DNA from: Dryocola sp. LX212
Lineage (GTDB): Bacteria; Pseudomonadota; Gammaproteobacteria; Enterobacterales; Enterobacteriaceae
Direction: 5' to 3'
DNA: 64,000 bases
Assembly (NCBI GenBank): GCA_041504365.1
Contig: CP167917.1
Coordinates: 2,294,001 to 2,358,000, forward strand
Below are positions 37,765 to 45,822 of the stretch, in pieces (positions within the stretch are counted from its first letter, which is position 1; every line of letters begins with the position of its first letter). The position numbers were made by a program, and so were the translations under genes. Under the pieces are notes generated by a model. It saw only the letters and a list, made by a program, of their open reading frames with translations. It had not been told where the DNA came from and made no database searches.

Positions 37765-38004
37765 TCACACTTCCTTCTCCAGATCCAGCAGCTCTTCGAG
37801 CGTCAGCACGTTGTTGTTGATCACGTCCATCGCCTTGTTAAGCCCCTGATTATAAAAGAGCGGTGCGATCTTCTTCACCAGATCGTCAAGAAAGAACTCG
37901 GCTTCGAACTGGCCGAGCTGCAGATCGTGTTTGTCCTCCATATAATCAACGATATGCCCTACTACCGCGTTGTAGTCATCCTGGGGTAGTTTGAGATTTT
38001 TCAT
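37765..38004 (-). CDS. DUF2164 family protein
   Basis: A 79-residue acidic protein with the DUF2164 pattern: YMEDKHDLQLGQFEAEFFLDDLVKKIAPLFYNQGLNKAMDVI (in parts). Function unknown. ATG 38004 matches the family start; an upstream extension overlapping marC is rejected. It starts 17 bp after the marC stop, so it is probably co-transcribed with marC. Confidence 0.8.
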   Translation of the reverse strand: MKNLKLPQDDYNAVVGHIVDYMEDKHDLQLGQFEAEFFLDDLVKKIAPLFYNQGLNKAMDVINNNVLTLEELLDLEKEV

Positions 38005-38021
38005 ATCCGCCTCCTTGTGGC

Positions 38022-38690
38022 TTACGCAGGCCACGTTTTAATGATTTCAATTACGCCGTTGATGATGAACTGCACGCCCATGCAGACCAGCAGGAAGCCC
38101 ATCAGGCGCGATATGGCCTCGATGCCGCTTTTACCTACCATGCGCATAATGGCACCGGAGCTGCGGAGGCTTGCCCACAGAATGATCCCCACCAGCATGA
38201 AGATAATTGGTGGCGCAACCAGTACAACCCACGGAGTAAAGTCGACGCCGTGTTTAATGGTTGAGGCTGAGCTGATGATCATCGCAATGGTCCCCGGCCC
38301 GGCGGTGCTCGGCATTGCCAGCGGCACAAAGGCAATATTGGTCTCCGGCTCCTCGCTCAGCTCTTCATGCTTGCTTCTGGATTCCGGCGACTCGTGCGCC
38401 TTCTGCTGCGGGAACAGCATGCGGAAACCGATAAGCCCGACGATCAGCCCGCCCGCAATACGCAGGCCCGGAATTGAGATACCAAAAGTGCTCATGACGA
38501 CCTGACCGGCGTAATACGCAACCATCATAATGATGAACACGTTCACCGAGGCCATTACCGCCGTGCGATTTCGCGCCTTGCCGTTCATATTCCCTGCGAG
38601 CCCCAGGAACAGCGCAACCGTTGTCAGGGGGTTTGCCAGCGGCAAGAGCACCATCAGCCCAAGCCCAATGGCCTGCAGTAATTCAATCAT
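38022..38690 (-). CDS. marC: MarC family membrane protein
   Basis: A 222-residue protein with six predicted membrane helices, matching E. coli MarC (221) in length and sequence ([19 protein letters not shown] near 15-33; [18 protein letters not shown] near 122-140). It lies divergent from marRAB as in E. coli. Despite the name no role in antibiotic resistance has been shown, and its function is unknown. Confidence 0.93.
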   Translation of the reverse strand: MIELLQAIGLGLMVLLPLANPLTTVALFLGLAGNMNGKARNRTAVMASVNVFIIMMVAYYAGQVVMSTFGISIPGLRIAGGLIVGLIGFRMLFPQQKAHESPESRSKHEELSEEPETNIAFVPLAMPSTAGPGTIAMIISSASTIKHGVDFTPWVVLVAPPIIFMLVGIILWASLRSSGAIMRMVGKSGIEAISRLMGFLLVCMGVQFIINGVIEIIKTWPA

Positions 38691-38800
38691 CAGTAAGCCC
38701 CTATGTCCGTTACGTTATTTCAGCCGAGTATACTAATCAATTGCGCTTAATGCCGTCAGGGTTTTGTTGCAGGGTTAAACTTGCCCTGCCCACTGAAACG

Positions 38801-38819
38801 TTTTAGCTATTTGTGTCAT
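38801..38819. promoter_or_regulatory. Putative marbox
   Basis: Reverse-strand reading ATGACACAAATAGCTAAAA fits the degenerate MarA/SoxS/Rob consensus (AYnGCACnnWnnRYYAAAY) at all but two fixed positions. It lies 25 bp before the marR -35 box, similar to the single marbox of the E. coli mar promoter through which MarA activates its own operon. Confidence 0.65.
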
Positions 38820-38844
38820 TTTTTTTCGCCGATGGACCATCACG

Positions 38845-38904
38845 TTGACTTATACTTGCCCTGGCAATAATATCTCGCGTGATTAATCTACTTGCCTGGG
38901 CAAC
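38845..38904 (+). promoter_or_regulatory. mar promoter and two MarR operator sites
   Basis: A -35 box TTGACT (38845-38850) and a -10 box TAATAT (38868-38873) with 17-bp spacing form a strong promoter. ACTTGCCCTGGCAAT (38854-38868) lies between the boxes, and ACTTGCCTGGGCAAC (38890-38904) lies just before the marR GTG codon. Both have the TTGCC..GGCAA pattern of the MarR sites I and II of E. coli marO, in the same places. Control by MarR repression and MarA activation is therefore expected to be conserved. Confidence 0.85.
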
Positions 38905-38908
38905 CATA

Positions 38909-39343
38909 GTGAAAAGTACAAGCGATCTGTTTAATGAAATGATCCCACTCGGTCGGCTGATTCACATGGTTAATCAGCATAAAGACCGCCTGCTCAACGA
39001 TTATCTTTCGCCGCTGGATATCACCGCCACGCAATTTAAGGTGCTCTGCTCCATCTATTGCCAGGTGTGCATAACGCCGGTTGAGTTAAAGAAAGTGCTG
39101 TCGGTAGATCTCGGCGCGTTAACCCGCATGCTCGATCGCCTGCTTTGTAAGGGCTGGATCGAGCGTTTGCCTAACCCGAACGATAAACGCGGCGTTCTGG
39201 TGAGGCTGACGCCCGAAGGGAAAACGCTGTGTGAGAAATGCCACAGCCTCGTAGGCCAGGACCTGCACCAGGAACTAACTAAAAACCTGACGGCAGATGA
39301 AGTCGACGCGCTTTATCACCTGCTGACAAAGGTTTTGCCGTAA
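38909..39343 (+). CDS. marR: Multiple antibiotic resistance repressor MarR
   Basis: A 144-residue winged-helix repressor, the same length as E. coli MarR when started at GTG 38909, and nearly identical in the DNA-binding region (ELKKVLSVDLGALTRMLDRLLCKGWIERLPNPNDKRGVLV in parts). Salicylate and copper-induced disulfide formation release it from DNA in E. coli; the Cys equivalent to E. coli Cys80 is kept (LLCKGW). First gene of marRAB. No sign of inactivation is seen. Confidence 0.95.
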   Translation: MKSTSDLFNEMIPLGRLIHMVNQHKDRLLNDYLSPLDITATQFKVLCSIYCQVCITPVELKKVLSVDLGALTRMLDRLLCKGWIERLPNPNDKRGVLVRLTPEGKTLCEKCHSLVGQDLHQELTKNLTADEVDALYHLLTKVLP

Positions 39344-39363
39344 AGCTGAAATGAGGTGAGACG

Positions 39364-39738
39364 ATGTCCAGACGCAATAACGATGCAGTGACAGTACATA
39401 GCATTTTGGACTGGATAGAAGAGAACCTGGAAACCCCTTTATCGCTAGAGAAGGTTTCCCAGCGTTCAGGCTACTCTAAGTGGCACCTGCAAAGAATGTT
39501 TAAAAAAGAGACCGGGCACTCCCTGGGACAATATATTCGCAATCGCAAACTGACCGAGATCGCCCAGAAGCTGAAAGAGAGCGACGAGCCGATTCTCTAT
39601 TTAGCCGAACGGTACGGGTTTGAATCCCAGCAGACGCTGACCCGCACGTTCAAGAACTATTTTTCCGTGCCGCCGCACAAGTATCGCATCACGCACCTTG
39701 CCGGCGACGGAAAGTATCTTCATCCGCTAAATCATTAA
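39364..39738 (+). CDS. marA: Transcriptional activator MarA
   Basis: A 124-residue AraC/XylS protein made only of two helix-turn-helix motifs, nearly identical to E. coli MarA through the core ([29 protein letters not shown] and [23 protein letters not shown], in parts). It activates genes with marboxes (acrAB, tolC, micF). GAGGTGAG ribosome site; 20 bp after marR. Confidence 0.95.
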   Translation: MSRRNNDAVTVHSILDWIEENLETPLSLEKVSQRSGYSKWHLQRMFKKETGHSLGQYIRNRKLTEIAQKLKESDEPILYLAERYGFESQQTLTRTFKNYFSVPPHKYRITHLAGDGKYLHPLNH

Positions 39739-39787
39739 GTCATCAATGCTGTAAGCGCCTGTTTATTAAGGCGTAAACGAGGAAATC

Positions 39788-39988
39788 ATGAAACGCTTTA
39801 TCGCCGCTGCAGCCCTGGTACTGGCGCTGGTATCGGGCAACGTTCTGGCGGAACAATCAGGTAGTTATAACGCCTCCCAGGCCAACCACGGCGGCATGAT
39901 GATGCCCCCTGCTGATAGCCCTGCCGGCAACACCATCAGCGACAAGTCCGAGCATCTGGGGACACCGTACTATAACGGCCACGAGTGA
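39788..39988 (+). CDS. marB: MarB, small periplasmic protein
   Basis: A 66-residue protein with a signal peptide (ending VLA-EQS) and a short polar tail with the MarB-type ending SDKSEHLGTPYYNGHE. In E. coli MarB lowers marA expression indirectly. Third gene of the operon, AGGAAA ribosome site. Slightly shorter than E. coli MarB (72). Confidence 0.9.
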   Translation: MKRFIAAAALVLALVSGNVLAEQSGSYNASQANHGGMMMPPADSPAGNTISDKSEHLGTPYYNGHE

Positions 39989-40001
39989 TTCAATAATCTT
40001 C

Positions 40002-40026
40002 GTATGACGCTGCGCTTATCCGGCCT
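40002..40026. repeat. REP-like palindrome after marB
   Basis: GTATGACGCTGCGCTTATCC followed by GGCC; one unit of the dispersed family between convergent marB and eamA. Confidence 0.5.
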
Positions 40027-40049
40027 GAAGGCAGCGTCACCCTCCGCTT

Positions 40050-40943
40050 TTAACCGTTAACCGCCCTTCTGACTTTCAACCCAAACACGTTGATATACAG
40101 CCCCGCCATAATCAGTGCCGCACCGACCAGTTGTGTGGCAGACAGCGTTTCGTCCAGCAGCAGAGCGGCGCTTGCCATGCCGACGACCGGCACCAGCAGC
40201 GACAGCGGCGCAACACGCCAGGTTTCATAGCGGCCCAGCAGGCTGCCCCAGATGCCGTAGCCGATAATGGTGGCGACAAAGGCAAGATAGACCAGCGACG
40301 CGACGGTGACAAAATCGATAGTCACCAGGCTTTGCAGCATAACCGCCGGGCCGTCCATCAGCAGGCTTGCCACAAAGAACGGAATAACCGGGATAAGCGC
40401 GCTCCACACCACCAGCGACATAATCGGCGGGCGTGAGGCCAGCTGCATAATTTTTTTATTGAAGATGTTGCCGCACGCCCAGCTGAACGCCGCCGCCAGC
40501 GTCAGCATAAAGCCCAGCAGCGCGACGTGCTCGCCGCCGAGGCTACCCTCAATCAGGATCAGCACGCCGATGACCGCAAGCGTAATACCGGCAATCTGTT
40601 TCGTCTGTAAACGTTCCCGGAAGGCAAAGGCCCCCAGAATAATGGTGAAAAATGCCTGCGCCTGTAATACCAGCGACGCAAGCCCGGCTGGCATGCCGAA
40701 TTTAATAGCGCTGAACAGAAAGGCGAACTGCCCAAAGCTGATGGTCAGGGCATAGGCCGCAAGTAATCGAAACGGGATGCGGGGACGGGCGACGAATAAC
40801 AACGCGGGGAACGCCACCAGCAAAAAACGTAAGCCTGCCAGCAGCAGCGGCGGCATATTATGCAGCCCCATTTTAATCACTACGAAATTAAGTCCCCACA
40901 CTACGACCACTAGCATCGCCAGTAATCCGTCTTTACGCGTCAT
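40050..40943 (-). CDS. eamA: EamA, O-acetylserine/cysteine exporter
   Basis: A 297-residue protein of the drug/metabolite transporter family with ten helices in two EamA repeats (LLAMLVVVVWGLNFVVIK near 7-24; GFMLTLAAAFSWACGNIFNKK near 145-165). E. coli EamA (YdeD, 299) lies in the same place after marB. It exports O-acetylserine and cysteine-pathway metabolites. Confidence 0.92.
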   Translation of the reverse strand: MTRKDGLLAMLVVVVWGLNFVVIKMGLHNMPPLLLAGLRFLLVAFPALLFVARPRIPFRLLAAYALTISFGQFAFLFSAIKFGMPAGLASLVLQAQAFFTIILGAFAFRERLQTKQIAGITLAVIGVLILIEGSLGGEHVALLGFMLTLAAAFSWACGNIFNKKIMQLASRPPIMSLVVWSALIPVIPFFVASLLMDGPAVMLQSLVTIDFVTVASLVYLAFVATIIGYGIWGSLLGRYETWRVAPLSLLVPVVGMASAALLLDETLSATQLVGAALIMAGLYINVFGLKVRRAVNG

Positions 40944-41137
40944 ACCCTGCCCCTGTAAGTAACAATTTTGTTAAAACCTAAGCCTAAAACGGCGCGCTGA
41001 ACAGATACAGATCGTAATTAATGACTGCCATACAGATTTGTTATGGCGTGCACCTGCCAGAATCAGTACCTGTACACGCCTGTTTCTTCATGATAAATCT
41101 GACGATCTGACAGCACGATCCCCATGATAACGATAAA

Positions 41138-42346
41138 ATGACGATCTATAAGAAGTGGTTTTCCGGTAAGGCATTATCAACAAGCGTGTTACTTATCGCC
41201 TCCCTGCTGCTCACCGTGGGACGCGGCCTGACGCTGCCGTTTATGACGATTTATCTGTCCCGCCAGTACGCCATGCCGCTAAAAGAGATCGGCTTTGCTC
41301 TGACGCTGGCCCTGACGGCAGGCGTTGTCTTCAGCCTGTGGTTCGGCATTCTTGCGGATAAATTCGATAAAAAAATCTCTATGCTGCTGTCGATTATTCT
41401 CTTCCTCGGCGGCTTTATCGCCATTCCGCTGGTCAATAATGCCGTGCTGGTCGTAGTGTTTTATTCGCTGATTAACTGCGCCTATTCCGTTTTCGCTACG
41501 GTGCTGAAAGGCTATTTTTCCGACACGCTGGAAATCCACCAGAAGCCGAAAATTTTCTCGCTCAACTATACCTTCGCCAACATCGGCTGGACGGTTGGGC
41601 CGCCGATTGGCACGCTCGCGGTGCTATACAGCACAAACCTGCCGTTCTGGCTCTCCGGCCTGACGGCGGTGATCCCGTTCATTCTTATCAGCCGCTATGT
41701 GCACAGTGCCCCGGTTAACGAAAACGCGCAGCCAGGCACAACGGTGCTTTCACCACGAACAATGTTGCAAGACCGGGCGTTGATGTATTTCACCCTGTCG
41801 GCATTCCTTGGCTCGCTGGTATACGGATCTTTTGCCGCCTGCCTGTCGCAGTACGCCATCGCCATTTCCGACTCAAGCCTCGCGGAAAAAGTCGTCGGCG
41901 TGGTGCTGCCGGTGAACGCATTTGTCGTCGTTGTTTTTCAATACCTGATAGGGAAGCGCATCCGCCCGGATAACATCAGGAAATTGATGTTCTACGGCAC
42001 GCTGTTTTTCATGGCCGGGCTGGCCGGTTTTATGCTGTCGGGAAATAACCTGCTGTTGTGGGGGATTTCCGCCGCCGTGTTCACCGTCGGGGAGCTTATT
42101 TACGCGCCGGGGGAATATATGCTGGTAGATAACATTGCCCCGCCGGGCCTGAAGGCGAGCTACTTCGCGGCACAACAGCTGGGATGGCTGGGGGGAGCCT
42201 GTAATCCGATGATCACCGGCCTGCTGCTGACGTGGTTTGCGCCGTCGATACTTTTCGTCGTGCTGATGGCGGCGATTGTGCTGGCTTATTTCATGATTGT
42301 GCGGGGAATGGCCGTGAAGTCACCGACCATTCCCTCCATGTTTTAA
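41138..42346 (+). CDS. ydeE: MFS transporter YdeE
   Basis: A 402-residue, 12-helix MFS protein similar along its length to E. coli YdeE (395): SLLLTVGRGLTLPFMTIYLSRQY near 20-42, FGILADKFDKK near 69-79, and LLLWGISAAVFTVGELIYAPGEYMLVDNIAPP in parts near 307-338. E. coli YdeE has been linked to dipeptide export. It is in the E. coli order after eamA. The stop overlaps the convergent GNAT gene by 4 bp. Confidence 0.88.
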   Translation: MTIYKKWFSGKALSTSVLLIASLLLTVGRGLTLPFMTIYLSRQYAMPLKEIGFALTLALTAGVVFSLWFGILADKFDKKISMLLSIILFLGGFIAIPLVNNAVLVVVFYSLINCAYSVFATVLKGYFSDTLEIHQKPKIFSLNYTFANIGWTVGPPIGTLAVLYSTNLPFWLSGLTAVIPFILISRYVHSAPVNENAQPGTTVLSPRTMLQDRALMYFTLSAFLGSLVYGSFAACLSQYAIAISDSSLAEKVVGVVLPVNAFVVVVFQYLIGKRIRPDNIRKLMFYGTLFFMAGLAGFMLSGNNLLLWGISAAVFTVGELIYAPGEYMLVDNIAPPGLKASYFAAQQLGWLGGACNPMITGLLLTWFAPSILFVVLMAAIVLAYFMIVRGMAVKSPTIPSMF

Positions 42347-43080
42347 AGCAAATTCCGTGGGGTCTGCGCGGCCAGCTCTTCACGCAGGCTGGAAAGCGTG
42401 CGCTGCTGCTTGCCCGCTGGCAGATTGGCGTCAGACAGCCAGGCCTCAAATGCTTCCTTAACCAGCGGCCATTCGCCGTCGATAATGGAAAACCAGGCCG
42501 TGTCGCGCGTTCTGCCTTTATAGATCAGCAGCTGGCGGAACACGCCTTCAAAGTGAAAGCCAAGTCGCAGGGCGGCGCTGCGCGACGGGGCGTTCAGGCT
42601 GTCGCACTTCCACTCATAGCGGCGATAGCCCAGCTCGTCAAAAGCATATTTCATCAGCAGATAGTGTGCTTCCGTGGCCTGCACGGTGCGCTTTAGCTCC
42701 GGTGAAAAGGTCACAAAACCCACTTCCATCACGCCGTTTGTCGGGTCGATACGCATCAGCGCAACGGTGCCTAGCGCGTATCCGCTCAGGTTGTCGATAA
42801 TCGCGTAGTGCAGCGGATCATTGCTTGCGGCGATAGCGTCAATGTGCCCCGCAAACTCCGCTTCACTGGCAAACGGTCCTGTGCCCAGATAGGTCCAGTC
42901 GCGACCGTCCTGCGCCTTGCCCCAGGCCTTGAGCAACGACTTTGTGTGAGCTTCGGGATCCAGAGGTTCAAGACGGCAGTATTTTCCCTCCAGCACCACG
43001 CGCTGGGGAAGCGGACGCGCCTGCCAGTCGGGCATCGGGTCGCCAATCGGTTGCAGATATTCATTGATAGATCCAGCCAA
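42343..43080 (-). CDS. RimJ/RimL-type GNAT acetyltransferase
   Basis: A 245-residue GNAT protein with the RimJ/RimL layout: RLEPLDPEAHTKSLLKAW near 37, DNLSGYALGTVALMRID near 97-113, and YRRYEWKCDSLNAPSRSAALRLGFHFEGVFRQ (in parts) near 152-184, where the acetyl-CoA binding residues lie. Relatives acetylate ribosomal protein N-termini or small amines; the target here is unknown. Convergent with ydeE. Confidence 0.82.
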   Translation of the reverse strand: MAGSINEYLQPIGDPMPDWQARPLPQRVVLEGKYCRLEPLDPEAHTKSLLKAWGKAQDGRDWTYLGTGPFASEAEFAGHIDAIAASNDPLHYAIIDNLSGYALGTVALMRIDPTNGVMEVGFVTFSPELKRTVQATEAHYLLMKYAFDELGYRRYEWKCDSLNAPSRSAALRLGFHFEGVFRQLLIYKGRTRDTAWFSIIDGEWPLVKEAFEAWLSDANLPAGKQQRTLSSLREELAAQTPRNLL

Positions 43081-43178
43081 GACAAACCTCCGGGAACGGT
43101 GAGCAGTGACCCTGACTATAGTGATAAAGTGGCCTTAACCATAGAGCCAAAAAGAAGTTATTCCGGGAGACCACTTAA

Positions 43179-43877
43179 TTAAATCGCCACCAGCCCGCGA
43201 ACGCCCTCCGTTTCCATATCCCTTCCCGCTCCCCGCTGCACAATCGAACCGCGTGACATCACCAGATAGCTGTCCGCCAGCCCGGCGGCAAAATCGTAGA
43301 ACTGCTCCACCAGCAGAATGGCCATATCGCCCCTTGCGGCAAGCTGGCTGATGACCAGGCCTATCTCTTTGATCACCGACGGCTGAATGCCCTCGGTAGG
43401 CTCATCAAGCATTAACAGCTGTGGCCTGCATGCCAGCGCACGGCCAATCGCCAGCTGCTGCTGTTGCCCACCAGAGAGATCGCCACCGCGGCGCAGCTTC
43501 ATCTCTTTTAAAACAGGGAAAAGTTGATAAATTTCTTCAGGCACCTGCTTAGCGTCCCGGCCGGCAAACCGGGAAAGCCCCATCAGCAGGTTTTCCTCTA
43601 CCGTCAGACGCGGAAAGATTTCTCTTCCCTGCGGCACGTAGGCAATGCCCGCCTGGACCCGCTGATGCGGCTTACGGGAAGTGATGTTGTTCTGCTGCCA
43701 GCTTACGCTGCCGGACTTTGCCGGGATCAGCCCCATCAGGCATTTAAGCAGCGTGCTTTTCCCCACGCCGTTACGTCCCAGCAGGCAGGTAACTTCGCCG
43801 ATTTTTGCTTCAAACGATACGCCGCGCAGGATGTGGCTGCCGCCGTAAAACTGGTTTAGATCATCGACTATTAACAT
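43179..43877 (-). CDS. urtE: Urea ABC transporter ATPase UrtE
   Basis: A 232-residue ABC ATPase of the LivF type. Walker A GRNGVGKST near 33, signature LSGGQQQQLAIGRAL near 135, Walker B LLMLDEPTEGIQPS near 155. The Glu-Gly-Ile-Gln-Pro-Ser segment after Walker B is typical of UrtE. Last gene of urtABCDE; a 74-bp gap with a REP-like unit separates it from urtD. Confidence 0.93.
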   Translation of the reverse strand: MLIVDDLNQFYGGSHILRGVSFEAKIGEVTCLLGRNGVGKSTLLKCLMGLIPAKSGSVSWQQNNITSRKPHQRVQAGIAYVPQGREIFPRLTVEENLLMGLSRFAGRDAKQVPEEIYQLFPVLKEMKLRRGGDLSGGQQQQLAIGRALACRPQLLMLDEPTEGIQPSVIKEIGLVISQLAARGDMAILLVEQFYDFAAGLADSYLVMSRGSIVQRGAGRDMETEGVRGLVAI

Positions 43878-43891
43878 TGATTACCCCTTTC

Positions 43892-43917
43892 GGCGGATGA
43901 CGCTGCGCTTCTCCGCC
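43892..43917. repeat. REP-like palindrome between urtD and urtE
   Basis: GGCGGATGACGCTGCGC then TTCTCCGCC, a unit of the dispersed family inside the urt operon. Confidence 0.6.
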
Positions 43918-43951
43918 CTGCAACGAAACCAGCACCATCCGCCATAAATTA

Positions 43952-44749
43952 TTATCGCCCCAGATAAACTTCTATCACCCGCTCGTTGGCCTGCACTTCG
44001 CGCAGCGATCCCTCCGCCAGCACCTGGCCCTGGTGTAATACCGTTACGTGGTCGGCGATGGTTTCAACGAAGCCCATGTCATGCTCCACCACCATCAGGG
44101 AATGCTTGCCCGCGAGGTTTTTGAATAATTCTGCGGTGTATTCCGTTTCCGCGTCGGTCATCCCCGCTGCGGGTTCGTCCAGCAGCAGTAGATGAGGTTC
44201 CTGCACCAGCAGCATGCCGATTTCCAGAAACTGTTTCTGCCCGTGGGACAGCAGCCCCGCCTGGCGGTTACGTTCGGCGCTGAGGCGCAGCGTGGTGAGC
44301 ATTTCGTCAATGCGGTCGCGCTGCTCCGAACCGAGTTTTGCCTTCAGGCTCGCCCAGACGGATTTATCCGCTTTCTGCGCAATCTCCAGATTTTCGAACA
44401 CCGTTAGCGCTTCAAAAACCGTTGGCTTCTGAAACTTGCGCCCTATTCCGCACCTGGCAATATCGGCAGGCTCCAGGCGCATTAAATCCGTAGACTGGTC
44501 GTAAAATGCCTTACCTGTCTGTGGCTTCGTTTTACCGGTGATGACGTCCATCAGCGTTGTTTTCCCCGCGCCGTTCGGGCCAATCACGCAGCGCAACTCG
44601 CCCACGCCAATGTTCAGCGACAGGTTCGTCAGCGCCTGGAAACCATCAAAATTCACGTTGATGTTTTCCAGCATCAGGATCGGATCCGTCTGGTCGCGGT
44701 AGCGGTCCGTCAGGTGCTGACGGGTAAACAGCGGTTCGCCTGGCTGCAT
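43952..44749 (-). CDS. urtD: Urea ABC transporter ATPase UrtD
   Basis: A 265-residue ABC ATPase of the LivG type. Walker A GPNGAGKTT near 59, signature LSHGQKQFLEIGMLL near 165, Walker B LLLLDEPAAGMTDAETE near 185. The first base of its stop region and the urtC stop overlap by one base at 44749. Energises urea uptake together with UrtE. Confidence 0.93.
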   Translation of the reverse strand: MQPGEPLFTRQHLTDRYRDQTDPILMLENINVNFDGFQALTNLSLNIGVGELRCVIGPNGAGKTTLMDVITGKTKPQTGKAFYDQSTDLMRLEPADIARCGIGRKFQKPTVFEALTVFENLEIAQKADKSVWASLKAKLGSEQRDRIDEMLTTLRLSAERNRQAGLLSHGQKQFLEIGMLLVQEPHLLLLDEPAAGMTDAETEYTAELFKNLAGKHSLMVVEHDMGFVETIADHVTVLHQGQVLAEGSLREVQANERVIEVYLGR

Positions 44750-45822
44750 TATTTATCCCTCTTGCGCAGTAATCCGATGACGCCGTGCGGCAGGAACAGC
44801 GTGACGACGATAAAAATCAGCCCCAGGAACAACTGCCAGTATTCCGGCACCGCCATGGTGAAGTAGCTTTTCGCGCCGTTGACCAGCCCCGCACCGAGAA
44901 TGGGGCCAATCAGCGTGCCGCGCCCGCCCAGCGCCACCCAGATTGCCGCCTCGATGGAATTAGTCGGCGACATTTCGCCAGGGTTGATGATCCCCACCTG
45001 CGGCACGTACAGCGCGCCAGCCAGGCCACAAAGCACGGCGGATAACGTCCAGACAAGCAGTTTGAAACCTCGCGGGTCGTACCCGCAGAACACCAGCCGG
45101 TTTTCCGCGTCGCGCACGGCGGTCAACACGCGGCCAAACTTGCTGCGTGCAAGGGCAAAACCAATGCCCAACGAGGCGATCAGCAGGATCACCGTGGCGA
45201 TGAACAGCCCGATGCGCGTGCTGGTCGCGGTGATCGGCATCCCCAGCAGCGTGGTAAAACCGGTAAAGCCGTTGTTGCCGCCGAAGCCGGTTTCGTTACG
45301 AAAGAACAGCAGCATCCCCGCGTAGGTCAGCGCCTGGGTCATGATTGAGAAATACACGCCTTTGATTTTCGAGCGGAAGGCAAAGAAGCCGAATACCAGC
45401 GCCAGCAGCCCCGGCGCCAGCACGACCAGCGCCATTGCCCAGGCGAAGTGCTGCGTTCCCCACCAGAACCACGGCAGTTCGCTCAAGGAGAGAAACGACA
45501 TAAACGCGGGCAGCCCGTCGCCTGCAGCCTGCCGCATCAGGTACATCCCCATCGCGTAGCCGCCCAGGGCGAAGAAAATGCCGTGCCCGAGAGAAAGCAG
45601 CCCGGCGTAGCCCCAGACCAGATCCAGCGCCACGGCCACCGTGGCGTAGCAGAGTATTTTGCCCACCAGCGTTAACGTGTATGTCGATAAGCCCAGCGGA
45701 TGCCCGGCGGGCAGCAGCGTTAAAAATGGCAGCGTCAGCAGTAGCGCCACCAGCAGCGTTCCCAGCACCACGCTAAAACGAGGCGCGCGGCGGGTCACGG
45801 TTAAAGTCAGCGGCAGGCTCAT
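44749..45822 (-). CDS. urtC: Urea ABC transporter permease UrtC
   Basis: A 357-residue LivM-type permease with eight to ten helices, including ALDLVWGYAGLLSLGHGIFFALGGYAMGMYL (in parts, about 63-93) and the ATPase-contact loop SPTNSIEAAIWVALGGRGTLIGPILGAGLVNGAKSYF (in parts) near 285-320. Joined by one-base overlaps to urtB and urtD, so translation is coupled. Confidence 0.93.
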   Translation of the reverse strand: MSLPLTLTVTRRAPRFSVVLGTLLVALLLTLPFLTLLPAGHPLGLSTYTLTLVGKILCYATVAVALDLVWGYAGLLSLGHGIFFALGGYAMGMYLMRQAAGDGLPAFMSFLSLSELPWFWWGTQHFAWAMALVVLAPGLLALVFGFFAFRSKIKGVYFSIMTQALTYAGMLLFFRNETGFGGNNGFTGFTTLLGMPITATSTRIGLFIATVILLIASLGIGFALARSKFGRVLTAVRDAENRLVFCGYDPRGFKLLVWTLSAVLCGLAGALYVPQVGIINPGEMSPTNSIEAAIWVALGGRGTLIGPILGAGLVNGAKSYFTMAVPEYWQLFLGLIFIVVTLFLPHGVIGLLRKRDK

